Assembly (NCBI GenBank): GCA_963170055.1
Contig: CAUJGJ010000397.1
Coordinates: 1,000,001 to 1,020,000 of the forward strand
Source: Halisarca cf. caerulea
Taxonomy: Eukaryota; Porifera; Demospongiae; Chondrillida; Halisarcidae
Length of the DNA stretch: 20,000 bases
Direction of reading: 5' to 3'
In this document: in pieces, positions 1 to 10,827 of the stretch
Numbering within the stretch: position 1 is the first letter of the stretch
Layout: every line of letters starts with the position of its first letter
Program-made: the position numbers and the translations under genes
The notes under the pieces: model-generated
What the model was told of the DNA's origin: nothing
Databases searched by the model: none
The model's input: only the letters and a program-made list of their open reading frames with translations

Positions 1-131
1 GAAAACACATTGAGAAACTATTTTATGAAAGACCTGCTCATACTAAACATCGTTAAAACACTTTCACATGAGCGTTCAAGTACTCCATAATGGTTAACTA
101 AAAGACAAAAGGCTTTCCACACTCATCTTAC

Positions 132-339
132 CTGTTTCCGAAGCTTTCTTTACCCTTTTCTTCGTTTCCATGGACTTCCGAGGTAGCGTAAGGTACAATG
201 TCTCAGTAAAATCATCCTTCCAACAACGTTTCCGTCCTAAATGCTTCGTCAAAGTTCTCTTCCTTGTTAGATGAGGCGGCTTAACAGCGTTTGTCAGTTT
301 TCGAGTCCTTTCACAACTTCTAAAACGAAGACAACAACT
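132..339 (-). CDS. Unrecognised basic exon, partial
   Basis: On the minus strand a stop-free frame runs from just after a TAA (340-342) to a good splice donor (CAG|GTAAGA, GT at 130-131). It encodes about 69 residues, rich in Arg and Lys, ending in a KSMETKKRVKKASET-like tail. No ATG is visible in this frame, so an upstream exon or a different start is needed. I do not recognise the family. The HP repeat remnant lies immediately upstream (404-612, same strand), so the exon could lie just downstream of a repeat-derived promoter, but this is speculation. The alternative is a chance open frame: 69 codons is not long. Low to moderate confidence. Confidence 0.3.
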
Positions 340-403
340 TTAAACCACTCGCTCTACCTCTAAAAATTGAAGGCCCACGAAAATTCTTGAAGCGAGTTGA
401 ATC

Positions 404-535
404 TTCGTGATTAACTCTCAATCCAAATCTTTAGGTCTTAAAGATTCTTTGTTGACGAAAACAGAAGCAAAGACACAAAATTCACTGAATAATACCAACG
501 ACTTCGACTACCGCCTAAAAGTCCGCCATGTTGTT

Positions 536-566
<31 letters not shown>

Positions 567-612
567 TGACATCGTTCCGGACACTTCCGGTGAAAGTAAA
601 AACAATATAGGG
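404..612 (-). repeat. HP-family repeat, copy D (degenerate)
   Basis: Read on the minus strand this matches HP copies A and B in order: GCGGCCCCTATATTG, a T-rich stretch, TTCACCGGAAGTGTCC (583-592 holds the CCGGAAGT core), GATGTCAATA, an (AT)n tract (540-566), then CAACAACATGGCGGAC (ATG at 527-529) and GTGAATTTTG. The 5' hairpin is reduced to its inner half and the 3' part is strongly diverged. The start codon frame here closes quickly (ATGGCGGAC, then TTT TAG). Boundaries are approximate because the 3' hairpin cannot be aligned with certainty. Confidence 0.7.
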
Positions 613-615
613 GCC

Positions 616-1073
616 GCAAGTGTAAAGTGGAAACATTTTATGTTCCAGAGCAGTGGATACAAGTTATTGAAGAATCACATGTTCAAAATCCATTTACAGT
701 GGTTCCTGTCACTCAAGCCATGGTCTATGATTTTCAAACCACATTAGGTGCTTTTCACAAGTAGAATGTCAAGACAGGTAAAGAAAGTTTGCGCGTAAGA
801 GATGGCAGAGTATTTGAGTATGATCATTTGTTAGGTTTTCGAGTGAAGTACAGCATGTCATCACTGGAGTCACCTTAAGTTTTCTCTCTGGAAAAGCCAA
901 GAGCAACTGTTGTACTTCCCACTCTACCCGCTTATAACTCGAAACTGCCTATTCGATCTGCTAAACTGAAGGACCTGCAGAAACTGAGCAAAAGCTACTT
1001 ACCTACTGAATACCAGAGGTTTTACAATGGCCTTATAGACAACGATACCTGTTCAGATTCTGACGAGGACTAG
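616..1073 (+). pseudogene. Decayed C-terminal reading frame, transposon-like
   Basis: A plus-strand frame beginning about KCKVETFYVPEQW and ending CSDSDED then TAG (1071-1073) reads as ordinary protein over about 150 codons. It is interrupted by TAG at 762-764 and TAA at 875-877. The last third (KLPIRSAKLKDLQKLS, then LPTEYQRFY) resembles conserved tails I associate with transposon-encoded proteins of marine invertebrates, but I cannot name the family. The 5' side is cut off abruptly where HP copy D begins, suggesting that the repeat inserted in this gene. The acidic tail plus stop suggests a genuine C terminus. Fair confidence that it is an old gene fragment, low on identity. Confidence 0.5.
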
Positions 1074-1675
1074 AAACTTCAGCAACATTAACTCACAAGT
1101 GTGTATCTGCATGTGTAGTTATTCATTGTTCTTGTAGACATGTATTTAAAATGAAATTTTACACTGTACTTTAGCTGTTGTAAACCTTTTCATAATATGT
1201 TTCTCAAAGACATGTTTTTTTTGCAGATGTATTATATTATTATCTGGTTTGCTTGAATTATTCAATTTTATTGTATATATTTACTGAAATGGTGTGCAAA
1301 ATACCAACTTCAACAAAACATCGATTTTCTCCAAAATGTACTTAATGGACTTATACCGTTTTTGCACTGGACCCTTCAATTATTAATTTTATTATAACTT
1401 TTAAATTTAAGCATGTTGGCTCCACAGCTTAATGACTGATATCTAGGATGGACAATCAGTGCATGGGGATGGACTTGTGTATGTGAAACTTTATAATGTT
1501 TTGTGTACGAAATACTATGTAGCACATAATTTGTGTTTGTACATAATACATTTTTACTTCCCAAATAAAATGTAATTACTTTTAAAATTGTCATAAACAC
1601 TTTGTTTATATTTTAACTTTGGATCAATAGGTACATGCACATGTATCAATGTATTCATGCATAGCCAGAACAATT
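1074..1675. other. AT-rich intergenic DNA, nothing supported
   Basis: About 600 bases of AT-rich sequence. Short open frames occur but none has plausible protein composition or splice sites. No repeat or RNA gene was recognised. Confidence 0.5.
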
Positions 1676-1713
1676 AAGTGATTCGAGTTTAAAAAACTCG
1701 TGGGCTGCCTACG
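1676..1713 (-). repeat. HP-family repeat, copy E (3' hairpin only)
   Basis: The sequence has GTGATTCGAGTTT, a short A-rich loop, AACTCGTGGGCTGCCTACG. It is the minus-strand form of the 3' end shared by HP copies A and B (GTAGGCGGCCCACGAG, then TTTAAACTCGAATCGC). Only this end is present; the rest of the element cannot be found to the right. The GC stem carries T where A and B carry C (GGGCTGCC against GGGCCGCC), as in copy C. Confidence 0.6.
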
Positions 1714-1850
1714 TGTACACCCCTAGAAATTGGAATAATATAGCGGGAAAAATACAATTATCCATATAATATATATCATACATCATAAATCCTCCATACT
1801 TTAAAACTGCTATAACAAAAACTTCAGCAATCATTCATAAAAATATATAC

Positions 1851-2793
1851 GGTAGACATCAAAAAAAGTTCCCGTAGCGTAATCGTTAAGTAACGTACCG
1901 TAATCGTAATCGTAGTTACGGTGTGCGTAGTGAAAATCGTAATTTCATTTGGATGCCATTTATCACCGTAATTTGATCGAAAAGCTTATAGAAATCGTAA
2001 TTCGATCACCCAGGTTCATCCTATCCGACGATTTTGAAGCTGTAACCATCGTAGACTAGTAGACTAGCTCGCAATCTCGAAGCGGGGACCATCGCCCTTG
2101 ATCAGTGTTGTGAGGGTAATTTGATCTGCAGGCAAATGTAAATCGTAATCCAATCAGCAGATCTAGACCAGAAGCGATCCTTTTTACTGAGGTCCATCCT
2201 ATCTCAGGATCTCAAAGATCCGATCGTCGTATAGGTTAGCTCGCCATCTCGAAGCGGGGACCATCACCCTTGGTCATTGTCGTGAGGGTAATTCGATCTG
2301 CAGTCAAAAGTAAATCGTAATCCGATCAGCAGATCTAGACCAGAAGCGATCCCTTTTACTGAGGTCCATCCTATCCTCAGGATCTCGAAGATCTGATCAT
2401 CGTATAGGCTAGCTCACCATCTCTACCCAATGACCATCCTTCGTGACGGTAATTCGATCTCCAAGATAATAAAAATCGTATGCAGTTCGACCCGCAGAGA
2501 CACTGCATGCACGGTTATAGCTGTGTTCCAAGTGCTAAGCAAGCTTGTTTACACGAAGGGTATGGGGATCGAAGTTTGAGAAATACATAGGTAATTTGAT
2601 TTGATGATTTTGCGAGCGCAGCGTCCTGATTCACTTCTGTTTAGTTTCGTTGCATATCGCTAGTGTAATTCGATCTGGGATTTCCGTAATTTCTCTACTT
2701 TAGCACCGTAATTCCGGTTGTTGTAAAACGCGGATCACGGATCACGGACCGCGGACTACGGATCACCACAAATCACACATATATCACATGACT
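1851..2793. repeat. MULE left terminal arm with CGTAAT motifs
   Basis: The outer part (1851-2010) carries clustered CGTAAT(C/T) hexamers, about six in the first 160 bases, and more are scattered through the arm, often as CGTAATTCGATC or CGTAATCC(G/A)ATC. The inner block 2705-2793 pairs with 7642-7733. Such subterminal clusters are typical transposase binding sites in MULEs and CACTA elements; that role is inferred here. Confidence 0.7.
2030..2500. repeat. 172-bp tandem repeat, about 2.6 copies
   Basis: Shared landmarks recur at a spacing of 172-173: CTCGAAGCGGGGACCATC at about 2077 and 2249, and TAGCTCGCCATCTC at about 2065, 2237 and 2410. Each unit includes GATCAGCAGATCTAGACCAG, CTGAGGTCCATCCTATC and TCGTAATCC. 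The last unit is truncated and diverged. It is absent from the right arm of the element, so it expanded after the arms were established, or was lost on the right. Confidence 0.8.
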
Positions 2794-3258
2794 CTCGGGC
2801 CTACGTACGTAGAGTTTATGGTCGTACTGTTATAATCCCTCACGCCCTTGTGAAGAGTTATCGAGGAGCCACCTTTGGGCAGCAAGCGTCTGAAGAGTAA
2901 TAAGTTAGCACCCTCATCCCTTCTGTAAGTGACAAGGCTAAATTCTAATAGATTCTGAAAGCTCCAGCCGGCTCAGCAACCACTAGGTTTGATCATCATC
3001 CTCTCAATTTAAAAACAACCAGCTACCTGTATATGAGTTATCATGTCTATAACAATACAAAACAACATTGTACACATTTTAATGAGCAAGTCGTACATGA
3101 CTAGAACTGATGAAATCAGAATGTATTTTTTATGATCATTCACAAAAATGACATGTCAATCAACATGCGTTATATGGTATTGCCACACTGTATGAGTGAG
3201 TGTAAAATCTACATGTATACGTAACTAGGAAGTTGATGAATCTTAAATTCTCCATCAA

Positions 3259-6200
3259 TTACACTGTAATGCCGAACTCCTGCTGAATGAGCTCTGAGTA
3301 CTTGCAATTGGACAAAAGTTTATTTCGTAAAGCTAAGGGTATGACCAGCTCAGATGGACAAAAACTTGGATGTTGTAGTTTTATGCAGGAAACACGTGGA
3401 TGATAATGAGCATTGGTTCCCACCAGCATCATTTCACCCATTGCCCTGTTCAGTATTCGTCTCTTTTCATGATGAGTAATACATATGTCATAAGGTGGAT
3501 CACACTGATCATACCCTAGACGACATCCTGCACAAACCTTTATGCTAGCTGTCAGCAGCTTCAAAATGAATGGCTGGCTGTTGGACGATGCTACATTTGT
3601 AGAAGATTGGTGCATTTGTGTGGATAACTGATGAGATGCAGTGGGGACATACGAGTATTGCTGTGAAACAGATTCTGGAGTTGTTTGGCGAGATGAACAT
3701 GGCGTTGGGGATGGGCTTTGTGTAGGTGAAGATCCTGCATGTGTGTGAGGTACAATCCTTTGCTTGGATGGTAATGATGCTAAGGATGGGGCAGAGGAAC
3801 GTTTCCGTTTTGGTTTGCTTCTCCCACCCTTTTCACCTGCACCAGTTGGTAGGCCATGATAAACCATGGCTGATAGATTTGCCGGTGACTTTCCCTTTGT
3901 TAAAATGCTGAGGTAGGCCTTTAGTACTCCATTTACTTCTGCAACTGCGATTGAATGGCTACAAAACTTGTATGCCTTGAAGCGTGGACAATTTGCATCA
4001 CATAAGAACCTGTTCTGGCTGTTGTGAGATGGCGAAACATGATGTGGTGTTTTGCCCGTAAATGTGGCCACCATCCTTGCTCTGCTACTAGCTGCATCTC
4101 CAGGTACAGATGTTATGAAATTAGGAGTATTGATCAGCTTTTCAGACTTCTTCCATATATCTTGCAATACATGGTCCTCATATGTTCCCATTTGGGCAAG
4201 GGCTTCATATGTCTCTGACATAGTTGATACAGTTGGGCCAATGTTGTAGTTCAAGCTTGAGGGGGAAGTTGCGCATGACGACTCCTCTGCAACTGGGGGC
4301 TCTGGATTGGAAGTTGAATCAGGTGATAGCATAGAAGCTGATGTTGCACTGGAAGAAGGAAGCATGGAAGTTGTCGCCCTTGGTCTCCACTCTCCAATGC
4401 GAATGTGAGCTTTTGTCTTCATGTCTTTCTGCTCTGAAGCCATTTCCTTCATTTTGTCAATAAAGAATGGAAGAGTACATTTCTTTCCTTCCACATGGCG
4501 TTTTAGTAAGCGATTTACTGATTCGCTGCGGTTATTATAAAAAGCTATTGGTGGGTTACCAAGACCTGCTTGCTTCCGTGCCTCTTTGATAGCATTCTTC
4601 TTGAAAACCTCTGAAAACTGATTGACAAAATAAGTGTGGAATGATGGGGTCTGGGTCTCACCACTTTTAAAGGCCCTGTGCTTCAACTCTAGCTTGTTCC
4701 ACTTTGTTTGAAGGGATTGCAGCTTGATGGCAAAGTCACTATTGCTGTCAGCATCTATGATGCCCTGCTCGTGTATGCCATCAACTACAGTACCGAAAAT
4801 ATCAGCTAGCAGTTTCTTTTGAGAAAAGCTATCAAACTGCATGCTTACAAGCTTTCGCTGTACATTGTCCTTCAGGTGCTTAAAACATCTGAGATGAATG
4901 GCTAATGGAAGTACATCTTCAATAGCAGTACATAGTGCACCCTCGCCATCACTCCCAATTGCCCTTATGTTTCGAAGCCCGGGTCGTTTTCCTACTAGTT
5001 GACTGAGAAAGGTATGATAACTCTCATAGTCCATCCGATGATGTATAAGAAGGGGTCCAACATACGTAGGTGATTGCCCAGTGCGTTTATAGAGGTAATT
5101 TTTCAGTGGAAAAACAAGAGGAGTGACATAGTAATTTCCCAGATTAAAAGTAGGGTCGATATGTAGTACAGTGCCATCTGCACAAGCACAATTTGACTCC
5201 ATCTCGTTCAGCTGCTCTTTTGTACCAAGAATGCAAAGCGGAGTGGGGTGCAGCTGGAATGCAATTATGAAGTCTGAATGCTTTGTCCTAGAAAGATCTA
5301 CAACTGCCATAAGAGGATCCATTGATGAAGATGAAAAGGGTAGTTTTCTTCTTATATTGGCTGCCTGTTGTCTGTTACGGGGTAGTGTACTACTTGATGG
5401 GGCACTGTCAACTCCTCCAACCTGATTCTCTACATCCCTACAGGCCTCCTTTGGTTTTTTCACAATGGCAGCCTTTTTCAGTTGTTCTAGTGTGCTGCAA
5501 ACCTGACGTTTGTATGGTGTGGATGTTTTTGAGTTGCCATGTGATTTGAGATCTACTGGATGCTCTTCTCCCGTGAAAAAGTAGTGTATCAGGAGTCTTT
5601 CTAATACTTTTCCATCAGGCTCTGTAATTGAAAAGGGAATTACATAATAGCAGTATGGCACTGCAGTCAGTGTCTATATGCACACAGGATTATTACATTG
5701 TCAATCATTATTTATTTGATTCATGAATCAAGTTGAAAGTAGAATTCGAAGTCAGTAACAAACCTTGCAAACTGCTGATAACTTTCCTAAAGTCATCTGA
5801 TGATCTGTGTTTATAATAGGTTCGAGTTAGACACCAATATGATCTGTTTGGTCTATTTCCACCCCTCTGCTCAACTGTCACACTGGGAGAACTGGTGATA
5901 TCATCATCATCATCATTGTCTGGTAGGTGAATAGTCAACCACAATTTCCTCACACCATTGTTGACCCAAGAGCCATTGTCATCACACTTCACATCATTTG
6001 CACTTGCCAGATTTGATGTGTTAAGCAAAAATGAAGATGTTGTCTGGACATGAAGTGGCACAGAAGTACATTCCGTCACATCTTCCAGCCCAAGTAGTAG
6101 TTTAACAGCTGATGACATGTTTGTAGGGTCTATCTTTGATGACACCGTAGGCCACTTATCATCAATGATGATGCTAGATAAAGCAAGAGAAGTATCATGG

Positions 6201-6606
6201 TGAGTAAGAGAAGTATGGTGAGAACTGCATGCGGGGTATATATGGGTAAATATCAGGATTCTATCCAGTGGGGGAGCTTCCATCACAAACAATTCCATGT
6301 GTATATTATATAACCGTAGTGCAAATTACCATGAACTATTATCTTCAGAATCGGCAGTATCTAAATCTGCCGTCTCAGTGTCAAACAAATCCCTACAGGA
6401 GGAGGAGTAACATAATAAATTGACAAAGTTGAAACACCGAAAAATCATTGACAAAATTACCTTTCATAGCTGTCTAGCAAGATTGGACTCCCAAATATAC
6501 CATCCACTTGTGATTCTAACTCATTGTCACAGGATGCATCCAATTGAATAGGATCTTCAGTGTTGGTCTTTGGAATAGGACTGCAATCCATGCAATTAAA
6601 GCAAAG

Positions 6607-6657
<51 letters not shown>

Positions 6658-7223
6658 GCTTGTACACAGGGGGGGTTCGAGGCCTTATGAGCCCTTTGAA
6701 GTAGTAGTGAATTCATTGACTGATTGATCTGTCACTCAATTAATCAATGAAATCATTGTCTGTGGATAGAACCAATCATGAATACTTTGTAAACAAGGTA
6801 AATTGTTGTGCGGTGAATGGTCATAGGCTATGATAGTCCACAGTGTAGTGGTGTAGACTAGTATAGCCATGTCAAAGCGACCAGCTGCAGCTGGCAATAG
6901 TGATATTTTAGCATTTTGTATATGTAACATTATCAACATTTGAAGTAGTAGTTTTTTCAAGCAGCCCATACCCTAAATGGATATTAGTTTTGTGTTTGGC
7001 GCATATGCATGATTGATTTAATAATGTAAAATACATATCAACAATAATATGTTGCCATGCATACAAAGTGAAACTCAAGACCGAACACTGAAAAATGTAA
7101 CCCCCCTTTTAGAAACCCTGCGTACAGGCCTGTATATATATCATACCATGTATCTCATTTTGGTAACAATACAGCTTTCTGGTTGAGTAAACTTACTGAG
7201 GTGCAATGTTTACAGGTCCTGCA

Positions 7224-7277
<54 letters not shown>

Positions 7278-7539
7278 GAGGGTACTGACGTACACAAAAT
7301 TACCTGTCGTAATTGCCAAACAATTCTGGGCTCCCAGACATCCAATCGCCATCCGAGTTATCATCATTCTCCCGCGTTGAGTCCAAATCTAATTCAATCG
7401 GTTCGTCGACTGTGTTACCACGCCACGGTGCACTGCATTCAGATGCACTTGTACAAACTCTTTCTTTCTTTATCTTCAGTGGACTAATAGGACTATAATC
7501 TAGATCGGATGGTGTTGAAAATAATTCTTGGCTTGACAT
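3259..7539 (-). CDS. MULE transposase, five exons, intact in silico
   Basis: Exons, in transcript order: 7304-7539, 6461-6580, 6330-6392, 5764-6224, 3259-5660. All introns are GT-AG and phases agree, giving 1093 codons with no stop. Exons 1-4 encode an acidic, Ser-rich N-terminal region. Exon 5 carries the catalytic domain: HIDPTF (Asp, about residue 462), GSDGEGAL (Asp, about 531) and NNRSESVN (Glu, about 673), the MULE DDE pattern with the family's CFKH motif after the second Asp. A SWIM-type zinc finger follows (CDANC, eight residues, CSH, about 847-862), then a Ser/Pro/Lys-rich linker and a C-terminal Cys-rich segment (CAGC, then DQCDPPYDIC). All expected catalytic residues are present, so the element may be autonomous. 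The first ATG (7539) opens directly inside the right arm, which probably supplies the promoter. Confidence 0.85.
6608..6654. repeat. (AT)n microsatellite in MULE intron 1
   Basis: Pure TA dinucleotide run. It directly abuts the left end of the hAT-like MITE and may represent its target site. Confidence 0.95.
6655..7132. mobile_element. hAT-like MITE, 478 bp
   Basis: Left end CAGGCTTGTACACAGGG and right end (reverse complement) CAGGCCTGTACGCAGGG agree at 15 of 17 positions. Both ends sit against TATATATA, compatible with an 8-bp hAT target duplication, though the surrounding microsatellite makes that ambiguous. Starting with CAGG also suits hAT. There is no credible gene inside. It lies wholly within intron 1 of the MULE transposase gene, so it should be removed by splicing. 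Confidence 0.6.
7227..7275. repeat. (AT)n microsatellite in MULE intron 1
   Basis: Second long TA run of the same intron, near the donor of exon 1. Confidence 0.95.
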
Positions 7540-7641
7540 ATTCTTCGTCGTTCATGGAGATGAAGCAACGAGTTAGTCAAACGAGCGCACCTTGATGCAG
7601 CTGCAGCGCTGGCGGGTGAACGTAATTATTCATCGACAAGT

Positions 7642-7829
7642 GTCATGTGATATATGCGTGATTTGTGGTGATCCGTAGTCCGCGGTCCGTGATCCGTGTT
7701 CCGCGTTTTACAACAACCGCCGTAATTCGGCCTTCGTGATTTATCAACAAAATCGTAATCATATCGGAACGTAATCGTAATTTGACCATTTTACGATTAC
7801 GATACGGAAACTTTTTTTGACGCCTACCG
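7642..7829. repeat. MULE right terminal arm
   Basis: Inverted copy of the left arm: outer ATTACGATACGGAAACTTTT and CGCCTACC, inner CCGTAGTCCGCGGTCCGTGA and CGCGTTTTACAACAACCG. It contains at least four CGTAAT/ATTACG motifs. It ends about 100 bp upstream of the transposase ATG and probably holds its promoter. Confidence 0.75.
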
Positions 7830-8124
7830 CACATCACTATGGACATTACGGACATGCTTCTATTTATATAATTGACAAATTAAATATTCACTGAATCAGA
7901 TAATTATAATAAGAATCTGTATAATACTGTATCATACTCATGATATAATGTCCATTAAAACTCATCAACACTATTTACAAAGGTGCATACGTAGATGGAA
8001 GAAGGACTTAACTCCAGAAGCAGACATTTATGTCTTAAAGATTCCATTGGAACCATAAGTTTTGGTTTGACCCTAATATATAATGTAATAAGAAGATGAC
8101 AAAATAACAATGATGCATGGAAAT

Positions 8125-8173
<49 letters not shown>

Positions 8174-8583
8174 ACAATATTATGTTTAACTTAGAGATTC
8201 TGGAAGGCTACAATATAGCGGGAAACTTTTGTGAGGGTTTTAACTTAGCGATTTGGCTATTTTTCAGAAGAAATGCCAAATTTAAAATCTACCAATGCTA
8301 TCATACTTTCGGTATCTATGCTGCATGCTCATAGTAATACTGTATCTTGGCAAGTAGTCGTCCATCCACCATTTTATTCTTGTATAAAATGGCAGCCAAG
8401 TGATGCTGTGGGTCACCCAATCATGTAGCGACCACATACGAGACAAAATGGCACTATCACATCATAGTATACTATATAGGGTTTGTACTATCTATGATCA
8501 AATTATGAATAAAACGTACAATACATTACATATGATTCTTCTTCAGCAGTATATATGTAGAAAATGTAGAAATTTCAACACAC
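7830..8583. other. AT-rich spacer with an (AT)n tract
   Basis: Contains a long TA run at 8129-8169 and otherwise AT-rich DNA. On the minus strand a possible terminal exon of the TNP2-like gene (about 8283-8411, after an AG at CCCACAG) is open to a TAA, but its sequence does not resemble a TNP2 tail clearly enough to call. Nothing else is supported. Confidence 0.4.
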
Positions 8584-10795
8584 CTGTCCTTTGAAACGGA
8601 AATAATATGAGTAACTCCAATTCCACAAGGAGATACAGGAATCTGTTGTTCTTTGTTGTCAACTGATAAATGAGATACAAGCAATGCACAACGTTTATTC
8701 TTATCCATCAAAATCTTTTCAACCAATCCAAAACAATAGCAGTTGTTGGAATTCCTGAAAGCTACACAACAATCGCTGCACCTCGTTTTCGTTGAGAAGT
8801 ACAATGACTTGATGATTCTGTTGTCAAATTTCAATTTTGAGTACTCAGACACTTCAGCAAGATTATCGTAGTACATACAAGCAAGAACACGTTTGCTCTG
8901 AGTAAACTCTGGAGAGAATGTTTTTTGGAGAAGGATGATACGGCTGGACACAGCATATTCATACCTGGAAAGGGGTAAAATGGACAAAAACTGAACATGC
9001 AATTACGCCCAGGGAAATACATATCAGAAACAGGTTTCAGGTATATGTAATGCAATAATAGTATTCACATACACGGTTACAGCATTGTACCATATACAGT
9101 AACTGTACATGACTATCACTATAGCATACAGAAAAGCTAATAGTCTACTATTCTTTGGTATACCCTTCCACAGGGTTCTCCCCAATAAGCAAACACACAA
9201 ATCAATTACACATATATTTACCTGTTAGCATTGTGCCCGTCAAGACAATCAATATCCGTCGAGGCATTGTCTGTCCACAGGTAGTTGATGACAGTGGGCA
9301 TTTTCTTCATCATAGACAAGGCATGCACAATCTACAATGTATATTAACACAACATTAATTATATTACGAACAAAATCTATAATATACGTATATGCACACA
9401 CATGTACTAAAAGGTATACATAATATTATATATGCAAGTTGGTGGTAACAATAGCTGCTGCATGCCAAGATAAAAATATTGTAAAAATGAAGCCCAAAGC
9501 CAGTGTGATTGAAGTGCTGCTGATAAGAAAGTTACAAGCAAATGTACCTGCTTGTTCACTTGTTGGGAACCATGAAACAGTGCTTTGAGAACACCATTCA
9601 TATTCTCAAAAATGAAGCATGAGTGACACCACAAGGGACCTAGATTTCGCACGTCCTCAACCAGATGCAGCAAACTGTGAACATTAATTGTCATATGCTC
9701 ATTACCTGTGTATACGTAAACAAAGAAGAATTAAACGACATCACAGTACAGTATTGCTTGCACAAATGCAACACAGCTACTGTCTGCATGATGGAGGACA
9801 CATAACATCCTAAACATATGTAGCAGAATACGAATAAATCTATATACGCACCATACAAATCCGAAAATACTGAGCAGTAATAATTCAAACACACTGTAGC
9901 TTCTGAAAGGTCTACATCATCAACACAGTCCTTTAGTAGACGATAGAGCCCAGCAACCAAAGCCACGTGATGCACTAGATAATCATTAGGAAGAATTTCC
10001 CGCAATGTTGGTAGAGAATAATACAAAAGCCATGTCCTCAATTCATGAGCTAGATATAACAGATTGAAGTAGTGATATGGCATGTGAATGTATGCATGTT
10101 GCAAATTGGCAGATTACATGCAAAAAGCTAGGCTACCTTTCCAATACTTCATGGTGTCAGCTAGGCATCTCGGTAATCTCCCCACCTCTATTGTTGGGCA
10201 AATAGTCATCAAAATTGAATCTACCTCTCTAATTCTCCGTCCAATATAACAAGCAGTGTCATGATACTTAGGCAAAAACCACAACTTCAACAACTGTCTT
10301 GCTACACCCAGCACTGCCTGATGCATGTAGTCTACTGCCATGCAATGAATAAAATTGAAGTGAGGCAGCTCCGTGACATGTGATAGTCCTTTGACCCCAT
10401 AAACCTTACATTTTAGGAGTTAAACACATATTATGTGAAGAGCATTCGATCGCAAACACAATGCAACATAGATTTTACTGACAGTTTGTGATGTAGACAG
10501 TGCTTCAGAGCTATGCTGTTTGTGTGCTCTCTTTGATCTAGGAGGCCCACTTGGATTGCTTCGATTGTAGGGATATACATGCGAATGACTACCACCAGTA
10601 GACACTGAACACCCTGACATCCACAAAAAGAACATCATGTCATTGAGAATATACTTATGCAGACTGCATTTTACTAATTGCAATAAAACATAATATAACA
10701 TATGACATACAACATACCTTTTTGGGCCGCCTTCCGGCGGCCCTATATTGTTTTTACTTTCACCGGAAGTGTCCAGAACGTCCGGAACGATGTCA

Positions 10796-10827
<32 letters not shown>

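Larger units (their letters stand above)
1851..7829 (-). mobile_element. Complete Mutator-like (MULE) DNA transposon, about 6 kb
   Basis: The two ends are inverted copies: left GGTAGACATCAAAAAAAGTT, right (reverse complement) GGTAGGCGTCAAAAAAAGTT. Both continue into CGTAATCG-rich DNA. A second inverted block lies further in: about 2705-2793 and 7642-7733, with GTTGTAAAACGCGG, ACGGACCGCGGACTACGG and ATATATCACATGA in both. The left arm (about 950 bp) is longer than the right (about 190 bp) because it holds a 172-bp tandem repeat. The only long gene inside is the minus-strand MULE transposase (3259-7539), whose start lies about 100 bp from the right arm. MULEs usually make 8-11 bp target duplications; I could not find one, so the outermost few bases may be slightly misplaced or the duplication has decayed. 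Confidence 0.8.

Noticed and set aside
540..566. Open frames with long Ile-Tyr runs here and at 7227, 8129, 10800 and 12909
   Set aside because: They are translations of (AT)n tracts, with no conserved flanking protein.
8283..8411. Terminal TNP2 exon or a small ATGGC.. gene
   Set aside because: It has an AG and an open frame, but the residues do not resemble a known TNP2 tail; mentioned only under the spacer.
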